Shown: positions 27,219 to 36,877, numbered from the stretch's first letter. The stretch is 64,000 bases of DNA from CAUTNH01 sp963543845 (GCA_963543845.1 CAUUCL010000001.1:1-64000), one strand, 5' to 3'. A program made the numbers and translations. The notes: generated from the letters alone by a model not told the origin.

Positions 27219-28920
27219 CTTTTACCTCTAAAAATAACTCACTTAACTGATCTTTTGAAACCTCACTTGGTGAGTCATTCATTAAATCTCTTGCTGATTG
27301 AGTTTTAGGAAATGCTACAACATCTTTAATATTATCGGTTTTTGTTATTAGCATTACAATTCTTTCAACACCAAATGCTATTCCGCCATGAGGAGGAACT
27401 CCGTATTTAAAAGCCTCTGTAAAAAATCCAAAACGATTTTTTATCTCATCTGGACTTAATCTTAGTATTTTGAAAATCTCTTCTTGCATTTTAGAATCAT
27501 ATATTCTCATCGAACCACTGCTTAGCTCATATCCATTTAATACTAAATCATATGCATATGATGTAAGTTTTAGTGGGTCCTCAGTGTATAAATCGCCCTT
27601 TGGCAGAGTAAATGGATGGTGGGTTGAGGTGATTTTTCCATCATCTGATAGTTCAAATAGTGGAAAGTTATTTATCCATAAAAATGAAAACTCATCATTA
27701 TTTATTAAGTTAAAATCTCTTCCAAGTTTATTTCTTAAAGCGCCAAGACTTGCTTTAACAATCTTATAATCTCCTGCAATTAAAAAAAGACACTCATTAT
27801 TTTTTAAATTAAGCTCTTTTAATAAATTCTCATCAACTAGCTTTGAAATAGAGCCTGTAAGTTCTGGTTTTGTATTTTTAATCCAAGCAATTCCGCTTGC
27901 TTTATATTTTTTAACAAGCTCTGTGTACTCATCAACTTTTTTTCTAGTAATTAAATTATCTTTATCTTTTACAATAATACCATTAACTAGCTCTTTATCT
28001 TTTAAAAAGTTAATGTTGCTGTTTTTAAAAATATTAGTAAAGTCTTTTATTTTTAAATCAAATCTTAAATCAGGTCTATCAATTCCATAATTGTCAATCG
28101 CATCTTTATAATCCATTATTTTAAATGGAGTTTTTAAATCGATGTTTAATATCTTTTTAAAAACATATTTAAAAATTCTTTCAGAAAGAGAAAAGATATC
28201 TTTTTCAGATGTGTATGATTTTTCAAGATCAATCTGGCTAAACTCAGGCTGCCTGTCTGCTCTTAAGTCCTCATCACGAAGACATTTAGCAATTTGAAAA
28301 TAATTATCAAATCCTGCAATCATATAAAGCTGTTTATATATTTGAGGTGATTGCGGAAGAGCATAAAATGAACCCCTATAAAGTCTTGAAGGCACAAGAT
28401 AATCTCTTGCTCCTTCAGGAGTTGATTTAGATAAAATCGGTGTGTCAAGCTCTAAAAAATTTTCTAATAAAAGTGCCTCACGAAATGCTTGCACAATCTT
28501 AGAGCGCATAATAATATAGTTTTTCATCTTTGGCTTTCTTAAGTCAAGATAGCGATATTTTAATCTAATTTCTTCTTGGGCATCATCTTTATCGCTTATT
28601 ATAATAGGAGGTGTCATTGCTTTTGAAAATACTTTTAAATCACCTACTAAAACCTCAATATCACCAGTTTTCATATCTTTGTTAATGCTTTCTCTTTTTA
28701 TAACTTTACCAGATACTTCAATTGTATCTTCATTAGATAATTTTAAAGCAGTTTCATAATCTTTAAAATTAGGCTTAAAAACAACTTGCGTAATTCCGTG
28801 CATATCACGAAGGTCAACAAAAATAAGCCCTCCTAATTTTCTAACTTTTGAAACAAAGCCATGAAGAGTAACTTTTTCTCCTACATTTTCTAATCTTAAC
28901 TCACCATTTGTTTTAAACAT
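27211..28920 (-). CDS. aspS: Aspartyl-tRNA synthetase
   Basis: 569 residues, bacterial type with an N-terminal OB anticodon-binding domain (1-110), class II core, and the GAD insertion domain (~280-400). Motifs: 'LPQSPQIYKQLYMIAG' (motif 2 neighbourhood), 'RDEDLRADRQPEFSQID', and motif 3 'GIAFGVERIVML'. Charges tRNA-Asp (or also tRNA-Asn if no AsnRS exists; not decidable here). Follows hisS with an 8-nt overlap, the order seen in Bacillus. Confidence 0.97.
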   Translation of the reverse strand: MFKTNGELRLENVGEKVTLHGFVSKVRKLGGLIFVDLRDMHGITQVVFKPNFKDYETALKLSNEDTIEVSGKVIKRESINKDMKTGDIEVLVGDLKVFSKAMTPPIIISDKDDAQEEIRLKYRYLDLRKPKMKNYIIMRSKIVQAFREALLLENFLELDTPILSKSTPEGARDYLVPSRLYRGSFYALPQSPQIYKQLYMIAGFDNYFQIAKCLRDEDLRADRQPEFSQIDLEKSYTSEKDIFSLSERIFKYVFKKILNIDLKTPFKIMDYKDAIDNYGIDRPDLRFDLKIKDFTNIFKNSNINFLKDKELVNGIIVKDKDNLITRKKVDEYTELVKKYKASGIAWIKNTKPELTGSISKLVDENLLKELNLKNNECLFLIAGDYKIVKASLGALRNKLGRDFNLINNDEFSFLWINNFPLFELSDDGKITSTHHPFTLPKGDLYTEDPLKLTSYAYDLVLNGYELSSGSMRIYDSKMQEEIFKILRLSPDEIKNRFGFFTEAFKYGVPPHGGIAFGVERIVMLITKTDNIKDVVAFPKTQSARDLMNDSPSEVSKDQLSELFLEVKDE

Positions 28921-30139
28921 ATTTTCTCTCCTTTAAAAATTCTAAAAGATTTTCCTTTTTTAAATCTACCTGAACTTGAGTTTTAACATTTTTTATTTTT
29001 ATAGTATTTTTATTTTTTTCACCATCACTTATAAAAATAATATAACTTGGATTTTTAGAAAGTGCCTCTTTTAATTTTTTAGAAAAGTTCCTATCTAAAA
29101 AATCATACTCACATTTAATATTATTTTTCCTTAGATTACTTAAAATATTAAAAGCATAATCCTTTGTATTAAAATCTGAGATTATATAAAAATCTAAGCT
29201 ATCATCATATTCTAAATTAAGGGCTGAAATAATTCTTTCACATCCTGCGCCAAAACCAATTCCGCCAATATCAGGTCCTGATAATTCTTTTAAAAGATTA
29301 TCATATCTTCCGCCACCTAAAATAGCCTGACCACTTTCAAGTTTTAACTCAAATACAACACCAGTGTAGTAATCAAGTCCTCTTACTAAAAACGGATCAA
29401 TAACATAATCTCTACCATTATCTTTTAACGTTTTTAATATATCATCAAAGTATTTTTTCTCATCACTATCTAAATAATCTAAAAGCTTAGGAGCATCATC
29501 GTATAATTTTTTTAAATTGCACACCTTACAATCAAGGGCACGAAGAAGATTATTATTTATTCTTTCCTTGCAATCATCACAAATTAGATTTTCTTTATTT
29601 TTAATAAATTTATATAAATCTTTTTCATAATCTTCTCTGATTTTTTTATTTCCTAGATAGTTAATATTTAAAGTATATTTAATATTTAATCTTTCAATAA
29701 TCTCACATGCCATTAAAATTATCTCGCTATCAAGAAGATAATTTTTATCACCGATTGCCTCAACTCCAAATTGGTAAAATTCTCTAAACACTCCCTTTTG
29801 AGGTCTTTCGTATCTAAAAAAAGGACCATAGTAGTAAAACCTAGGTTTTTTTAAAAGATATAACTTATTTTCAACAATAGATCTAATAGCACCAGCAGTG
29901 CCTTCTGGTCTTAGTGTTAGGTTTCTTCCACCTTTATCGGTAAAATCATAAGTTTGCTTTTTTACCATTTCAGAAAATTCATTTTCTCTTTTAAATAATT
30001 TACTATCTTCAAAAATTGGGGTTCTTAAATACTCAAAGTTATATATTTTAAATACATCCTTTATAACTTTTTCAAGATATTCCCATTTTCTATTTTCAGG
30101 ATAGAATAAATCATTCGTTCCTTTTGGTTTTATTATCAT
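28913..30139 (-). CDS. hisS: Histidyl-tRNA synthetase
   Basis: 408 residues. Class II synthetase with 'KGTNDL' start, motif 2 'YYGPFFRYERPQKGVFREFYQFG', and the HisRS motifs 'RGLDYYTGVVFE' and 'GGGRYDNL'. A Cys-rich insertion (about 185-215, four cysteines in two CxxC pairs) may bind zinc. C-terminal anticodon-binding domain present. Overlaps dtd by 4 nt. Confidence 0.97.
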   Translation of the reverse strand: MIIKPKGTNDLFYPENRKWEYLEKVIKDVFKIYNFEYLRTPIFEDSKLFKRENEFSEMVKKQTYDFTDKGGRNLTLRPEGTAGAIRSIVENKLYLLKKPRFYYYGPFFRYERPQKGVFREFYQFGVEAIGDKNYLLDSEIILMACEIIERLNIKYTLNINYLGNKKIREDYEKDLYKFIKNKENLICDDCKERINNNLLRALDCKVCNLKKLYDDAPKLLDYLDSDEKKYFDDILKTLKDNGRDYVIDPFLVRGLDYYTGVVFELKLESGQAILGGGRYDNLLKELSGPDIGGIGFGAGCERIISALNLEYDDSLDFYIISDFNTKDYAFNILSNLRKNNIKCEYDFLDRNFSKKLKEALSKNPSYIIFISDGEKNKNTIKIKNVKTQVQVDLKKENLLEFLKERKYV

Positions 30140-30582
30140 ATATTCTCCATTTCAATTATTATTGTAACAGGTCCATCATTTACAGATTCAACTTCCATAT
30201 CAGAAGCAAATATTCCTGGCTTTGTGGTTATTTTTTTATTTAGTCTATCTAATAAATCTAAATAAAGCTTAGATGCTAAGTCTTTATCAAGCGATTTTAC
30301 AAATGATGGTCTGTTTGATTTAATTGCATCTCCTGCAAGGGTAAATTGTGATATAAGTAAAATTTCAGAATCTTTAACAGATAAGATGTTATTGTTCATC
30401 TTATCAAGGCTATCTTTCATTATTCTTAAATTCAGTATTTTATCAACAGCTCTATCTAAGCATTTACCAGTATCACCATTTAAAAAACACACATAAATTA
30501 AATAGCCATAATTTATTTTATTAAATATCTTACCATCTATTTTAACAGATGCACTTTTAACTCTTTGAACAACTAATCTCAT
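30136..30582 (-). CDS. dtd: D-aminoacyl-tRNA deacylase
   Basis: 148 residues, normal DTD size. Removes D-amino acids mischarged on tRNA. Catalytic-site motifs 'ISQFTLAGD' (SQxT) and 'NDGPVTIII' (cross-subunit Gly-Pro motif, here GPVT) are both intact. It sits between rel and hisS exactly as in Bacilli, joined by 1-4 nt overlaps. Confidence 0.95.
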   Translation of the reverse strand: MRLVVQRVKSASVKIDGKIFNKINYGYLIYVCFLNGDTGKCLDRAVDKILNLRIMKDSLDKMNNNILSVKDSEILLISQFTLAGDAIKSNRPSFVKSLDKDLASKLYLDLLDRLNKKITTKPGIFASDMEVESVNDGPVTIIIEMENI

Positions 30583-32774
30583 TAAATAATTTCCCTTTTA
30601 ATCTCATATATACCAGATATCTTTTTTAAATTAGCAATCGTCTGGTTTAACTCATTTAAATCTTTAACTAATAATTTTAAATTGATTAACCCACCAAGAC
30701 TTTTATTATTTCTTGCTTTTATCTCAGCAAGCGATACTTTTGAAATAGATAAAAGGTTTATAATTAAAGGAAGTACCTTATTAGTATTTTCAACACTAAC
30801 TGATAGTCTTGACTGATATTTTTTGCTAGCGTTTTTACTCTCATTCCAAAAAACTTCAGTCTCTCTTTCTTTTTCTAAGTCTTTATAGTTATTACAATTA
30901 TCCCTGTGAACAACAATCCCACCTGTTTTTGAAACATAGCCTTTAATATTATCTCCATAAACAGGAAGGCAGCAATTAGCAATTTTTAGTTTAGGTTTGT
31001 TTAATCCAGGAACTATAATTGTACAATCTGATGGCTTTTTTAAATTATCAATTTTTCTTGCTTTTTCAATTTGTTTTTCAAGCCACTCATCTTTAGAAAT
31101 TCCTTTTGCTTGAATTATTTTAGATATTACCGTCTTTTCTGAAATATTACCCTTTCCAATTTCAAGGTATAGTGTATCAAGATTAGTTGCGCCTTGCTTT
31201 TGAAAATTATCCAAAACAAATTTATCATCAAGTGCTTGAGTAATTTGATTTTTAACAAGTTCTTTTTCAAGGGTTGTTTTTCCAGATTCAAATAAAATAT
31301 CATGGTTTTGCTTGTTTAAAAAGTTTTTAATTTTATTTTTAGAATAACTTGATTTACATATTTTAAGCCAATCAGCACTTGGACCTGATTTATTTCCTGT
31401 CTTAATTGAGACAATATCACCAGTTTTTAAAACAGTATCAATTGTTGCAATTTTATTATTTATATTACATCCAATCATTTTATTTCCAACATCAGTATGA
31501 ATTTTATAGGCAAAGTCAATCGGAGTTGAGCCTTGGGGAAGCTCAATTACTTTTCCATCTGGTGTGAAAACATAGACATTTGCAAGTAAGATATCACTTT
31601 TAATATCTTCAACAAAGCTTATTGGATCTTTTTGAGCCTCATTTTCATCTTTTGACATTTTTAATAAATCTGAATACCACTTCATCTTATTAGCCATCTC
31701 AAATTGTTCTTTTTCTTTTGAGTAAATTTTAGACTCTTTATAAGCCCAATGGGCAGCAATTCCCATCTCAGCTACCTCATCCATTTCTTCAGTTCTAATT
31801 TGAACTTCAAAAAGCTGGGAATCTTTTGAAATTACCGTTGTATGAAGTGATTGGTATAAATTAGGTTTTGGCATTGCGATATAATCTTTAAAGCGCTTTG
31901 GTATTGGTGTATAGTTAGCATGAACTATTCCTAATACCTTATAACATGTTTCGATATCTTTAACAATAACTCTAATTGCTAAAAGGTCATAAATATCTTC
32001 AAAGTCTTGTTTTTTTATAACCATCTTTTTATAAATTGAGTTAATATTTTTAATTCTTCCTTTAATGCTATAAGCAAGAACATTATATTTTTTTAATAGC
32101 TCTTTTATCTCATCAATTATTTTAGTAATTCCCTTTTCTCTTTCAGATTTTTGGGTTTGAATTAAACCTGATACATGATAGTACATATCAGGATCATTAT
32201 ACTTAAGCGATGTATCTTCAAGCTCAGCCTTAATTTGGAAAAGTCCAAGTCTGTGAGCAAGAGGTGCATATATTTCTAAGGTTTCATTAGAAATATATTT
32301 TTGCCTGTCTAGCGGAAGCTCAAAAAGGGTTCTAATATTGTGAAGCCTATCTGCTATTTTAATTAGTATAACTCTAATATCAGTTGCAGTTGCTAAAAGC
32401 ATTTTTCTATGATACTCAGCTTGCGATAAATCAGTTTTAAATTTTAATCTTCCAATTTTTGTAACACCATCTACTAAATCTGCAATATCTTGTCCAAAGT
32501 CTTTTATCATTTCATCTTTAGTATAACTTGTATCTTCAATTGTATCGTGTAAAAGGGCCGCAGCAAGTGTTTGGGGGCCTGCGTTAAGACCTGCCAAAAT
32601 TATTGCAACAGCAACAGGATGAGTAATATATGGAATCATATTCCCGCCTTTTCTGTATTGCCCATTATGAAGCTCATAAGCCTTATAATAGGCTTTTTTA
32701 ATTAAGGCGATATTCTCATCATTTTGCATGTAATCTTTAATTTTAGATAATAATTCATCTAAAAGTGCGTCCAT
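30582..32774 (-). CDS. rel: Bifunctional (p)ppGpp synthetase/hydrolase Rel
   Basis: 730 residues. Makes and degrades the stringent-response alarmone. The HD hydrolase domain is intact ('THPVAVAIIL', 'LLHDTIEDT'), as is the synthetase ('RFKDYIAMPKPNLYQSLHTT', 'EVQIRTEEMDEVAEMGIAAH'). TGS (~390-450), zinc-finger-type (conserved Cys in 'NCCLPVYGD' and 'HRDNC') and ACT domains follow. Both activities are expected. ATG follows the apt stop by 1 nt without a clear ribosome site, suggesting translational coupling. Confidence 0.96.
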   Translation of the reverse strand: MDALLDELLSKIKDYMQNDENIALIKKAYYKAYELHNGQYRKGGNMIPYITHPVAVAIILAGLNAGPQTLAAALLHDTIEDTSYTKDEMIKDFGQDIADLVDGVTKIGRLKFKTDLSQAEYHRKMLLATATDIRVILIKIADRLHNIRTLFELPLDRQKYISNETLEIYAPLAHRLGLFQIKAELEDTSLKYNDPDMYYHVSGLIQTQKSEREKGITKIIDEIKELLKKYNVLAYSIKGRIKNINSIYKKMVIKKQDFEDIYDLLAIRVIVKDIETCYKVLGIVHANYTPIPKRFKDYIAMPKPNLYQSLHTTVISKDSQLFEVQIRTEEMDEVAEMGIAAHWAYKESKIYSKEKEQFEMANKMKWYSDLLKMSKDENEAQKDPISFVEDIKSDILLANVYVFTPDGKVIELPQGSTPIDFAYKIHTDVGNKMIGCNINNKIATIDTVLKTGDIVSIKTGNKSGPSADWLKICKSSYSKNKIKNFLNKQNHDILFESGKTTLEKELVKNQITQALDDKFVLDNFQKQGATNLDTLYLEIGKGNISEKTVISKIIQAKGISKDEWLEKQIEKARKIDNLKKPSDCTIIVPGLNKPKLKIANCCLPVYGDNIKGYVSKTGGIVVHRDNCNNYKDLEKERETEVFWNESKNASKKYQSRLSVSVENTNKVLPLIINLLSISKVSLAEIKARNNKSLGGLINLKLLVKDLNELNQTIANLKKISGIYEIKREII

Positions 32775-32775
32775 A

Positions 32776-33297
32776 CTAATACTTTTCTACAACTAAAATT
32801 GGATATTTATCAATTTTTTCCTTTCCTTTTAAATCAGTTAGTTCAACTAAAAAAGCGCATCCGCAAACAGTTCCTCCTAACTTTTCAATTAAATTAGCAG
32901 CAGCATAGGCAGTTCCTCCTGTTGCTAAAAGATCATCAACAATTAAAACTCTTTGTCCTTTTTTAATTGCATCTTTATGAATTGCAAGAGTATTGCTACC
33001 ATATTCTAAATCATAATCAAAAGAGATAGTATCTCTTGGAAGTTTATTAGGTTTTCTAATTGGAGCAAATCCAATTTTAAGTAAATTTGCAACAGGACAC
33101 CCAAAGATAAATCCCCTTGCCTCAGGACCAACTACTAAATCAGCTTTTTGCTCTTTTGCAAATTTTGCAATATCACTAACCGCACTTGCAAATACCTCAC
33201 CATTTAGCATAAGCGGTGTGATATCTCTAAATAAAATTCCCTCCTTTGGGAAATCTTTAACATTTGCAATATAATCTTTGTAATTTATTTTTTTCAT
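32776..33297 (-). CDS. apt: Adenine phosphoribosyltransferase
   Basis: 173 residues, full length. Salvages adenine with PRPP to AMP. The PRPP-binding loop 'VLIVDDLLATGGTA' and the 'GPEARGFIFG' motif are intact. Good ribosome site (GGAG). The apt-rel-dtd-hisS-aspS order matches Bacilli. Confidence 0.96.
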   Translation of the reverse strand: MKKINYKDYIANVKDFPKEGILFRDITPLMLNGEVFASAVSDIAKFAKEQKADLVVGPEARGFIFGCPVANLLKIGFAPIRKPNKLPRDTISFDYDLEYGSNTLAIHKDAIKKGQRVLIVDDLLATGGTAYAAANLIEKLGGTVCGCAFLVELTDLKGKEKIDKYPILVVEKY

Positions 33298-33305
33298 ATT
33301 ATCTC

Positions 33306-34970
33306 CTATATCTCATTTATTGAAATTATAAAAACAGGGTTTCTGTGTGTTTTTCCATCAATAAACATTATCATTTTAGACCTTATTTGTCTTTTTAAAT
33401 CATTCCACAATCTTCTTGGTTTTTTTAACATATCATTAAATAAATCCTTAAAATATCTTGTAAGCTCACTTATAAACTCATCATGATTTGGCGGATTATA
33501 AAATCCTTGAGTTTTTATAATTATATCTCCAAGAAGTTTATTTTCTTTAGAGATATTAGCTGAAATAATTATTATTCCATCTTGAGCTAAAAGCTCTCTA
33601 TCTTTCATTACCACATCATTTTTATCATATATCGGAGTTCCATCAATTAGTATCTCACCAACTGGAACCTCACCTTTAAATACCTTAGATACACCATCTG
33701 ATAAGTCTAGTAAATCACCATTTTCAAATAAATAACAATTCTCATCAGAATAACCAAGCTCTTTGGCAATTTTTATTGCCATTGCTTGGTGCTGAAACTC
33801 GCCAATAACCGGAATAATAAATTTGGGTCTTGTTAGATTTATCATCATTTTAATCTCATTAGCAGTTGCATTTGATGTTTCAAGAAGCTCCTTTTTAATT
33901 TCTATAATGTTAGTATCAGCTCTTGATAGATAATCAAATGTCTTATTAGATATTCCTTCAATTCCCGATAAAATCGGAGTTAAAATAACTACAGTATCTT
34001 CTTTTTCAATATGAATTAGTTTATCTTGTTTTTTAATCATTCTTTGAAGCATATGGAAAGGCTCATGCCTTTGACCTGTTACAAGAACTACTAAATCCTT
34101 ATCCATATTTTTATTTTTCTCATCAATAAACAAAAGCTTTTTAAAATTTTTCTCAGGTATTTCAAGATACTTATTATATATTGCAAGATCAACTAGCCTT
34201 TGGGCTTTTCTTCCTAAAATAGCAATTTTTTTATCGTATTTAATTGCTTTATCAATAATATTTTGGATTTTCAAAAGATCATCTGAGTAAAGGGTAAAAA
34301 TTATTCTGGATTTACTATCTTTAAAAATATTATCAATCTCATATGAAAACATGATATTAGACCCACTTTGAACAAGCCTACGAGAGCCATAAGATTCTAT
34401 TAAAAGAGCTAATATTCCCTTATTTGCAAGCTCTGATAATTTTTTATAATTTGTCTTATATAAAGGATTGGCCCCTTCATCAAATGAAAACTCAGATGTA
34501 TATAAAATTGAGCCATCTGGTGTATTTATAGATATTGCAAGTGCCTCTGGAATTGAGTTAGTTGTTTTTAAAAAAGATACATTGCAAACACCAAAATCAA
34601 TAATACTATCTTCTGTGATTGTATGCATTAAATCAGCAGGATAGTTTAAGTTGTTATCTGAAAATTCATCCTTTATAACTTCCATTGTAAGCTTTGCTGC
34701 GTAAATATCAAGCTTTACCTCTTTTAAAATGTGAACTAAGGCTCCAATATTTGCTTCATGCGCATTAGATAAAAAAATTCCGCAAATATCATTTTTAACT
34801 CTCTTTAAAACAGTAAAGTCTGGAATTATCTCATCAACCCCATAAAGCTCATTACTTGGATATTTTATACCAGAGTCTAAAATAAAGTATTTTCCATCTA
34901 CAGTAATAACATACATATTCTTTCCATACTCGCCAAATCCACCAAGCCCAAAAACTTTAATTTTAGCCAT
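33306..34970 (-). CDS. RNase J homologue with degenerate active site
   Basis: About 554 residues aligning over the full RNase J length (metallo-beta-lactamase/beta-CASP core plus C-terminal domain). The start at 34970 is set by AAGG 8 nt upstream; the GTG at 34979 overlaps that site. All metal-binding motifs are lost. The HxHxDH block reads 'SNAHEANIG', the next His motif reads 'TTNSIP', 'HTGD' reads 'YTSE', 'SGH' reads 'ETSNAT', and 'HGEY' reads 'IGEF'. So it cannot be an active nuclease of the known type. It may act as a structural partner of an active RNase J, as J2 partly does in Bacillus. First gene of the ten-gene operon. Confidence 0.88.
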   Translation of the reverse strand: MAKIKVFGLGGFGEYGKNMYVITVDGKYFILDSGIKYPSNELYGVDEIIPDFTVLKRVKNDICGIFLSNAHEANIGALVHILKEVKLDIYAAKLTMEVIKDEFSDNNLNYPADLMHTITEDSIIDFGVCNVSFLKTTNSIPEALAISINTPDGSILYTSEFSFDEGANPLYKTNYKKLSELANKGILALLIESYGSRRLVQSGSNIMFSYEIDNIFKDSKSRIIFTLYSDDLLKIQNIIDKAIKYDKKIAILGRKAQRLVDLAIYNKYLEIPEKNFKKLLFIDEKNKNMDKDLVVLVTGQRHEPFHMLQRMIKKQDKLIHIEKEDTVVILTPILSGIEGISNKTFDYLSRADTNIIEIKKELLETSNATANEIKMMINLTRPKFIIPVIGEFQHQAMAIKIAKELGYSDENCYLFENGDLLDLSDGVSKVFKGEVPVGEILIDGTPIYDKNDVVMKDRELLAQDGIIIISANISKENKLLGDIIIKTQGFYNPPNHDEFISELTRYFKDLFNDMLKKPRRLWNDLKRQIRSKMIMFIDGKTHRNPVFIISINEI

Positions 34971-35006
34971 TTTTCTCACCTTCTTTTAAGAATAATATAT
35001 ATATTT

Positions 35007-35016
35007 ATTATACCAA
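35007..35016 (-). promoter_or_regulatory. Extended -10 promoter of the rnj-apt-rel operon
   Basis: Minus strand TTGGTATAAT (extended -10), 36 nt before the RNase J-like ATG. The -35 is poor. The same TTGGTATAAT string occurs at 49386-49395. Confidence 0.55.
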
Positions 35017-35031
35017 AACAAATAAATTTAA

Positions 35032-35068
35032 GTAAAAATAAGGCTAGTTCGTCATCGCACTAGCCTTA
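35032..35068 (-). terminator. Terminator between the small-protein cassette and the rnj operon
   Basis: 10-bp perfect stem TAAGGCTAGT/ACTAGCCTTA (35039-35048 with 35059-35068), 10-nt loop, followed on the minus strand by ATTTTTACT. A T-rich run on the plus side could make it bidirectional. The 140 nt between it and 35210 hold no gene or motif that I can support. Confidence 0.7.
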
Positions 35069-35209
35069 AGTCTTTTTATTTTCTATTACTATAAATTATA
35101 ATATTTAATTTTGATAATTATATTAAATAGTCAACTATTACTCATCTATATTATTAAGACTATTTAAAAAAGTTTAATACCAAACGTTAGTTAAAAAACA
35201 TCTTTTAGT

Positions 35210-35416
35210 CTATTTTTCAATTCTTTCTTTAATAATTTTATCGATGTCAATGTATGCGTTTTCTATTTTTTCAGTGTGGTAAATTTCATATAACCCATAT
35301 ATAAATTTTAATATATCTAGCTCTTCAAAAATTTTTATAAATTCATCTACTGAAGTATTTTTATAGTCAGCATAACCTTCTAGTAAATAAATAAAAAAAG
35401 TACTTTCTTTACTCAT
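35210..35416 (-). CDS. Small protein, DUF3791-like
   Basis: 68 residues, acidic. The pattern 'FFIYLLEGYADYKNTSVDEFIKIFEELDILKFIYGLYEIYHT' followed by a 'DIDKII' tail fits DUF3791 proteins, which are small and often found beside DUF3990 or other toxin-antitoxin-like partners. It starts 1 nt after the stop of the 81-residue gene (TAATATG), so the pair is one transcription unit. Toxin-antitoxin function is inferred only from family habit. Confidence 0.65.
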   Translation of the reverse strand: MSKESTFFIYLLEGYADYKNTSVDEFIKIFEELDILKFIYGLYEIYHTEKIENAYIDIDKIIKERIEK

Positions 35417-35417
35417 A

Positions 35418-35663
35418 TTAAAAACTTCTTATATATTCTGAATTTCTAGGATTACCTGTATTTTTTTCATTTTCCCACATGTCAAAAACAACTAAATGAC
35501 TCATTTTGTATATCTCTAATGATACATCATTTAGCATTTTATATGTTTTAGAAAAATAATACTCCCTAATAGCATCTAATTCATTAAGACCATATTTTTC
35601 CATGATAAGATTTATAACAAAATTCGAAAAATAACGTTTAATTTCTAGAGGGATTTTTTTCAT
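35418..35663 (-). CDS. Small protein of unknown function, partner of DUF3791-like gene
   Basis: 81 residues. Strong ribosome site (AAAGGAG, 8 nt before ATG). Sequence 'LIMEKYGLNELDAIREYYFSKTYKML' and 'HLVVFDMWENE' resembles small helical proteins that travel with DUF3791 genes in Clostridia and other gut bacteria. No DNA-binding or catalytic motif is recognised. The cassette is bounded by terminators on both sides, consistent with an independent insertion between tgt and the rnj operon. Confidence 0.6.
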   Translation of the reverse strand: MKKIPLEIKRYFSNFVINLIMEKYGLNELDAIREYYFSKTYKMLNDVSLEIYKMSHLVVFDMWENEKNTGNPRNSEYIRSF

Positions 35664-35687
35664 AATAATTTCTCCTTTAAAAATATA

Positions 35688-35722
35688 TAAAAAGCTAATT
35701 ATGATTTTGCATGATTAGCTCA
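35688..35722 (-). terminator. Terminator of tgt
   Basis: Stem AGCTAAT/ATTAGCT (35693-35699 and 35714-35720), followed on the minus strand by TTTTT. Confidence 0.7.
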
Positions 35723-35741
35723 AAATAAATCTATTAAATAT

Positions 35742-36851
35742 TTATTTGTTATATATTTTAGTAATTTCTTTTACAAAATCTAAATATCTATCTTCCATTA
35801 TTGCTTTTTGGCACTCACTTGTAAGCCATTTCATATAAGCTAGATTTTGAATTGTCGCAATTCTTTGACCTAAGGCTTCATCGGATTTAAAAAGGTGTCT
35901 TAGGTATGAATATGTAAAATTAGATGCATATGAGCCAAGCATAGGATCTATTTTTTCAATATTTTCTTTAAACTTTTCATTTTTAATATTTACTTTTCCA
36001 CTAGTTGTAAAGATTTGCCCATGTCTTGCATTTCTTGTAGGAAGAACACAGTCCATCATATCAACACCTTCTAAAACAGACATAACAAAATCATATGGTG
36101 TTCCAACTCCCATAAGATAATGAGGCTTATCATTTGGAAGATTAGGCTTTAAAAAAGTTAGCATATCATGCATTTCATGGCTTGTCTCACCAACAGAAAG
36201 ACCCCCAATTGCAATCCCATCAAATTCCATCGAACTAATTTCTTTAAGACTTTCTAATCTTAAATCTTTATTTAAACCACCTTGAAAAATTCCAAAAATT
36301 GCTTGGTTAGAATTTAGTCTTTTATGCTCATCAAGGCATCTTCTAGCCCATTTGCTAGTTCTTTTAATACTACTTTTTAAATACTTATCTTCTGCTGGAA
36401 GTGATACACACTCATCAAATGCCATAATAATGTCAGCACCTATTTCATTTTGTATTTTGATTGATTTTTCAGGCGTTAAAAAATACTTATCGCCATTTTT
36501 AAAATTTGTAATTTTAACCCCAGCATCTGTGATATCATTTTTTTTAGCAAGCGAGAAAACCTGAAAACCTCCACTATCTGTTAAAAGGGAGTTTTCCCAG
36601 TTCATCATTTTTTTACATCCCCCATGAAGTTTTATAATATCAGCTCCTGGGCTAATCATTAAATGATAAGTATTTGCTAAAATTATCCCACTTGAAACAT
36701 CCAATGCTTCCTCAGGAGATAATCCCTTAACGGTTGCATTTGTTCCAACTGGCATAAAAACTGGCGTTAAAAAAGAGTTTGTATTAGTAGTTATTCTACA
36801 AACCCTTGCTCCGCTTTGCTTACATGTATGTAATATTTCAAATTTAAACAA
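35742..36851 (-). CDS. tgt: tRNA-guanine transglycosylase without the zinc site
   Basis: 369 residues, normal bacterial Tgt length. Exchanges guanine 34 for preQ1 (or queuine) in GUN-anticodon tRNAs. Active-site features are intact: 'LTDSGGFQVFSL', 'AFDEC', 'GGLSVGE' and 'GVDMMDCVLPTRNARHG', so catalysis is plausible. The structural zinc site is gone: the usual DPxCxCxxC block reads 'IDPMLGSYASNFTYSYLRHL', and the His of 'TxHN' reads 'TIQN', so all four ligands are replaced together. TTG start at 36851 with AAGGA 8 nt upstream. Lies 27 nt after tRNA-Lys and may share its promoter. Confidence 0.93.
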   Translation of the reverse strand: MFKFEILHTCKQSGARVCRITTNTNSFLTPVFMPVGTNATVKGLSPEEALDVSSGIILANTYHLMISPGADIIKLHGGCKKMMNWENSLLTDSGGFQVFSLAKKNDITDAGVKITNFKNGDKYFLTPEKSIKIQNEIGADIIMAFDECVSLPAEDKYLKSSIKRTSKWARRCLDEHKRLNSNQAIFGIFQGGLNKDLRLESLKEISSMEFDGIAIGGLSVGETSHEMHDMLTFLKPNLPNDKPHYLMGVGTPYDFVMSVLEGVDMMDCVLPTRNARHGQIFTTSGKVNIKNEKFKENIEKIDPMLGSYASNFTYSYLRHLFKSDEALGQRIATIQNLAYMKWLTSECQKAIMEDRYLDFVKEITKIYNK

Positions 36852-36877
36852 AATATCATTCCTTAAAATAAAAAAGC

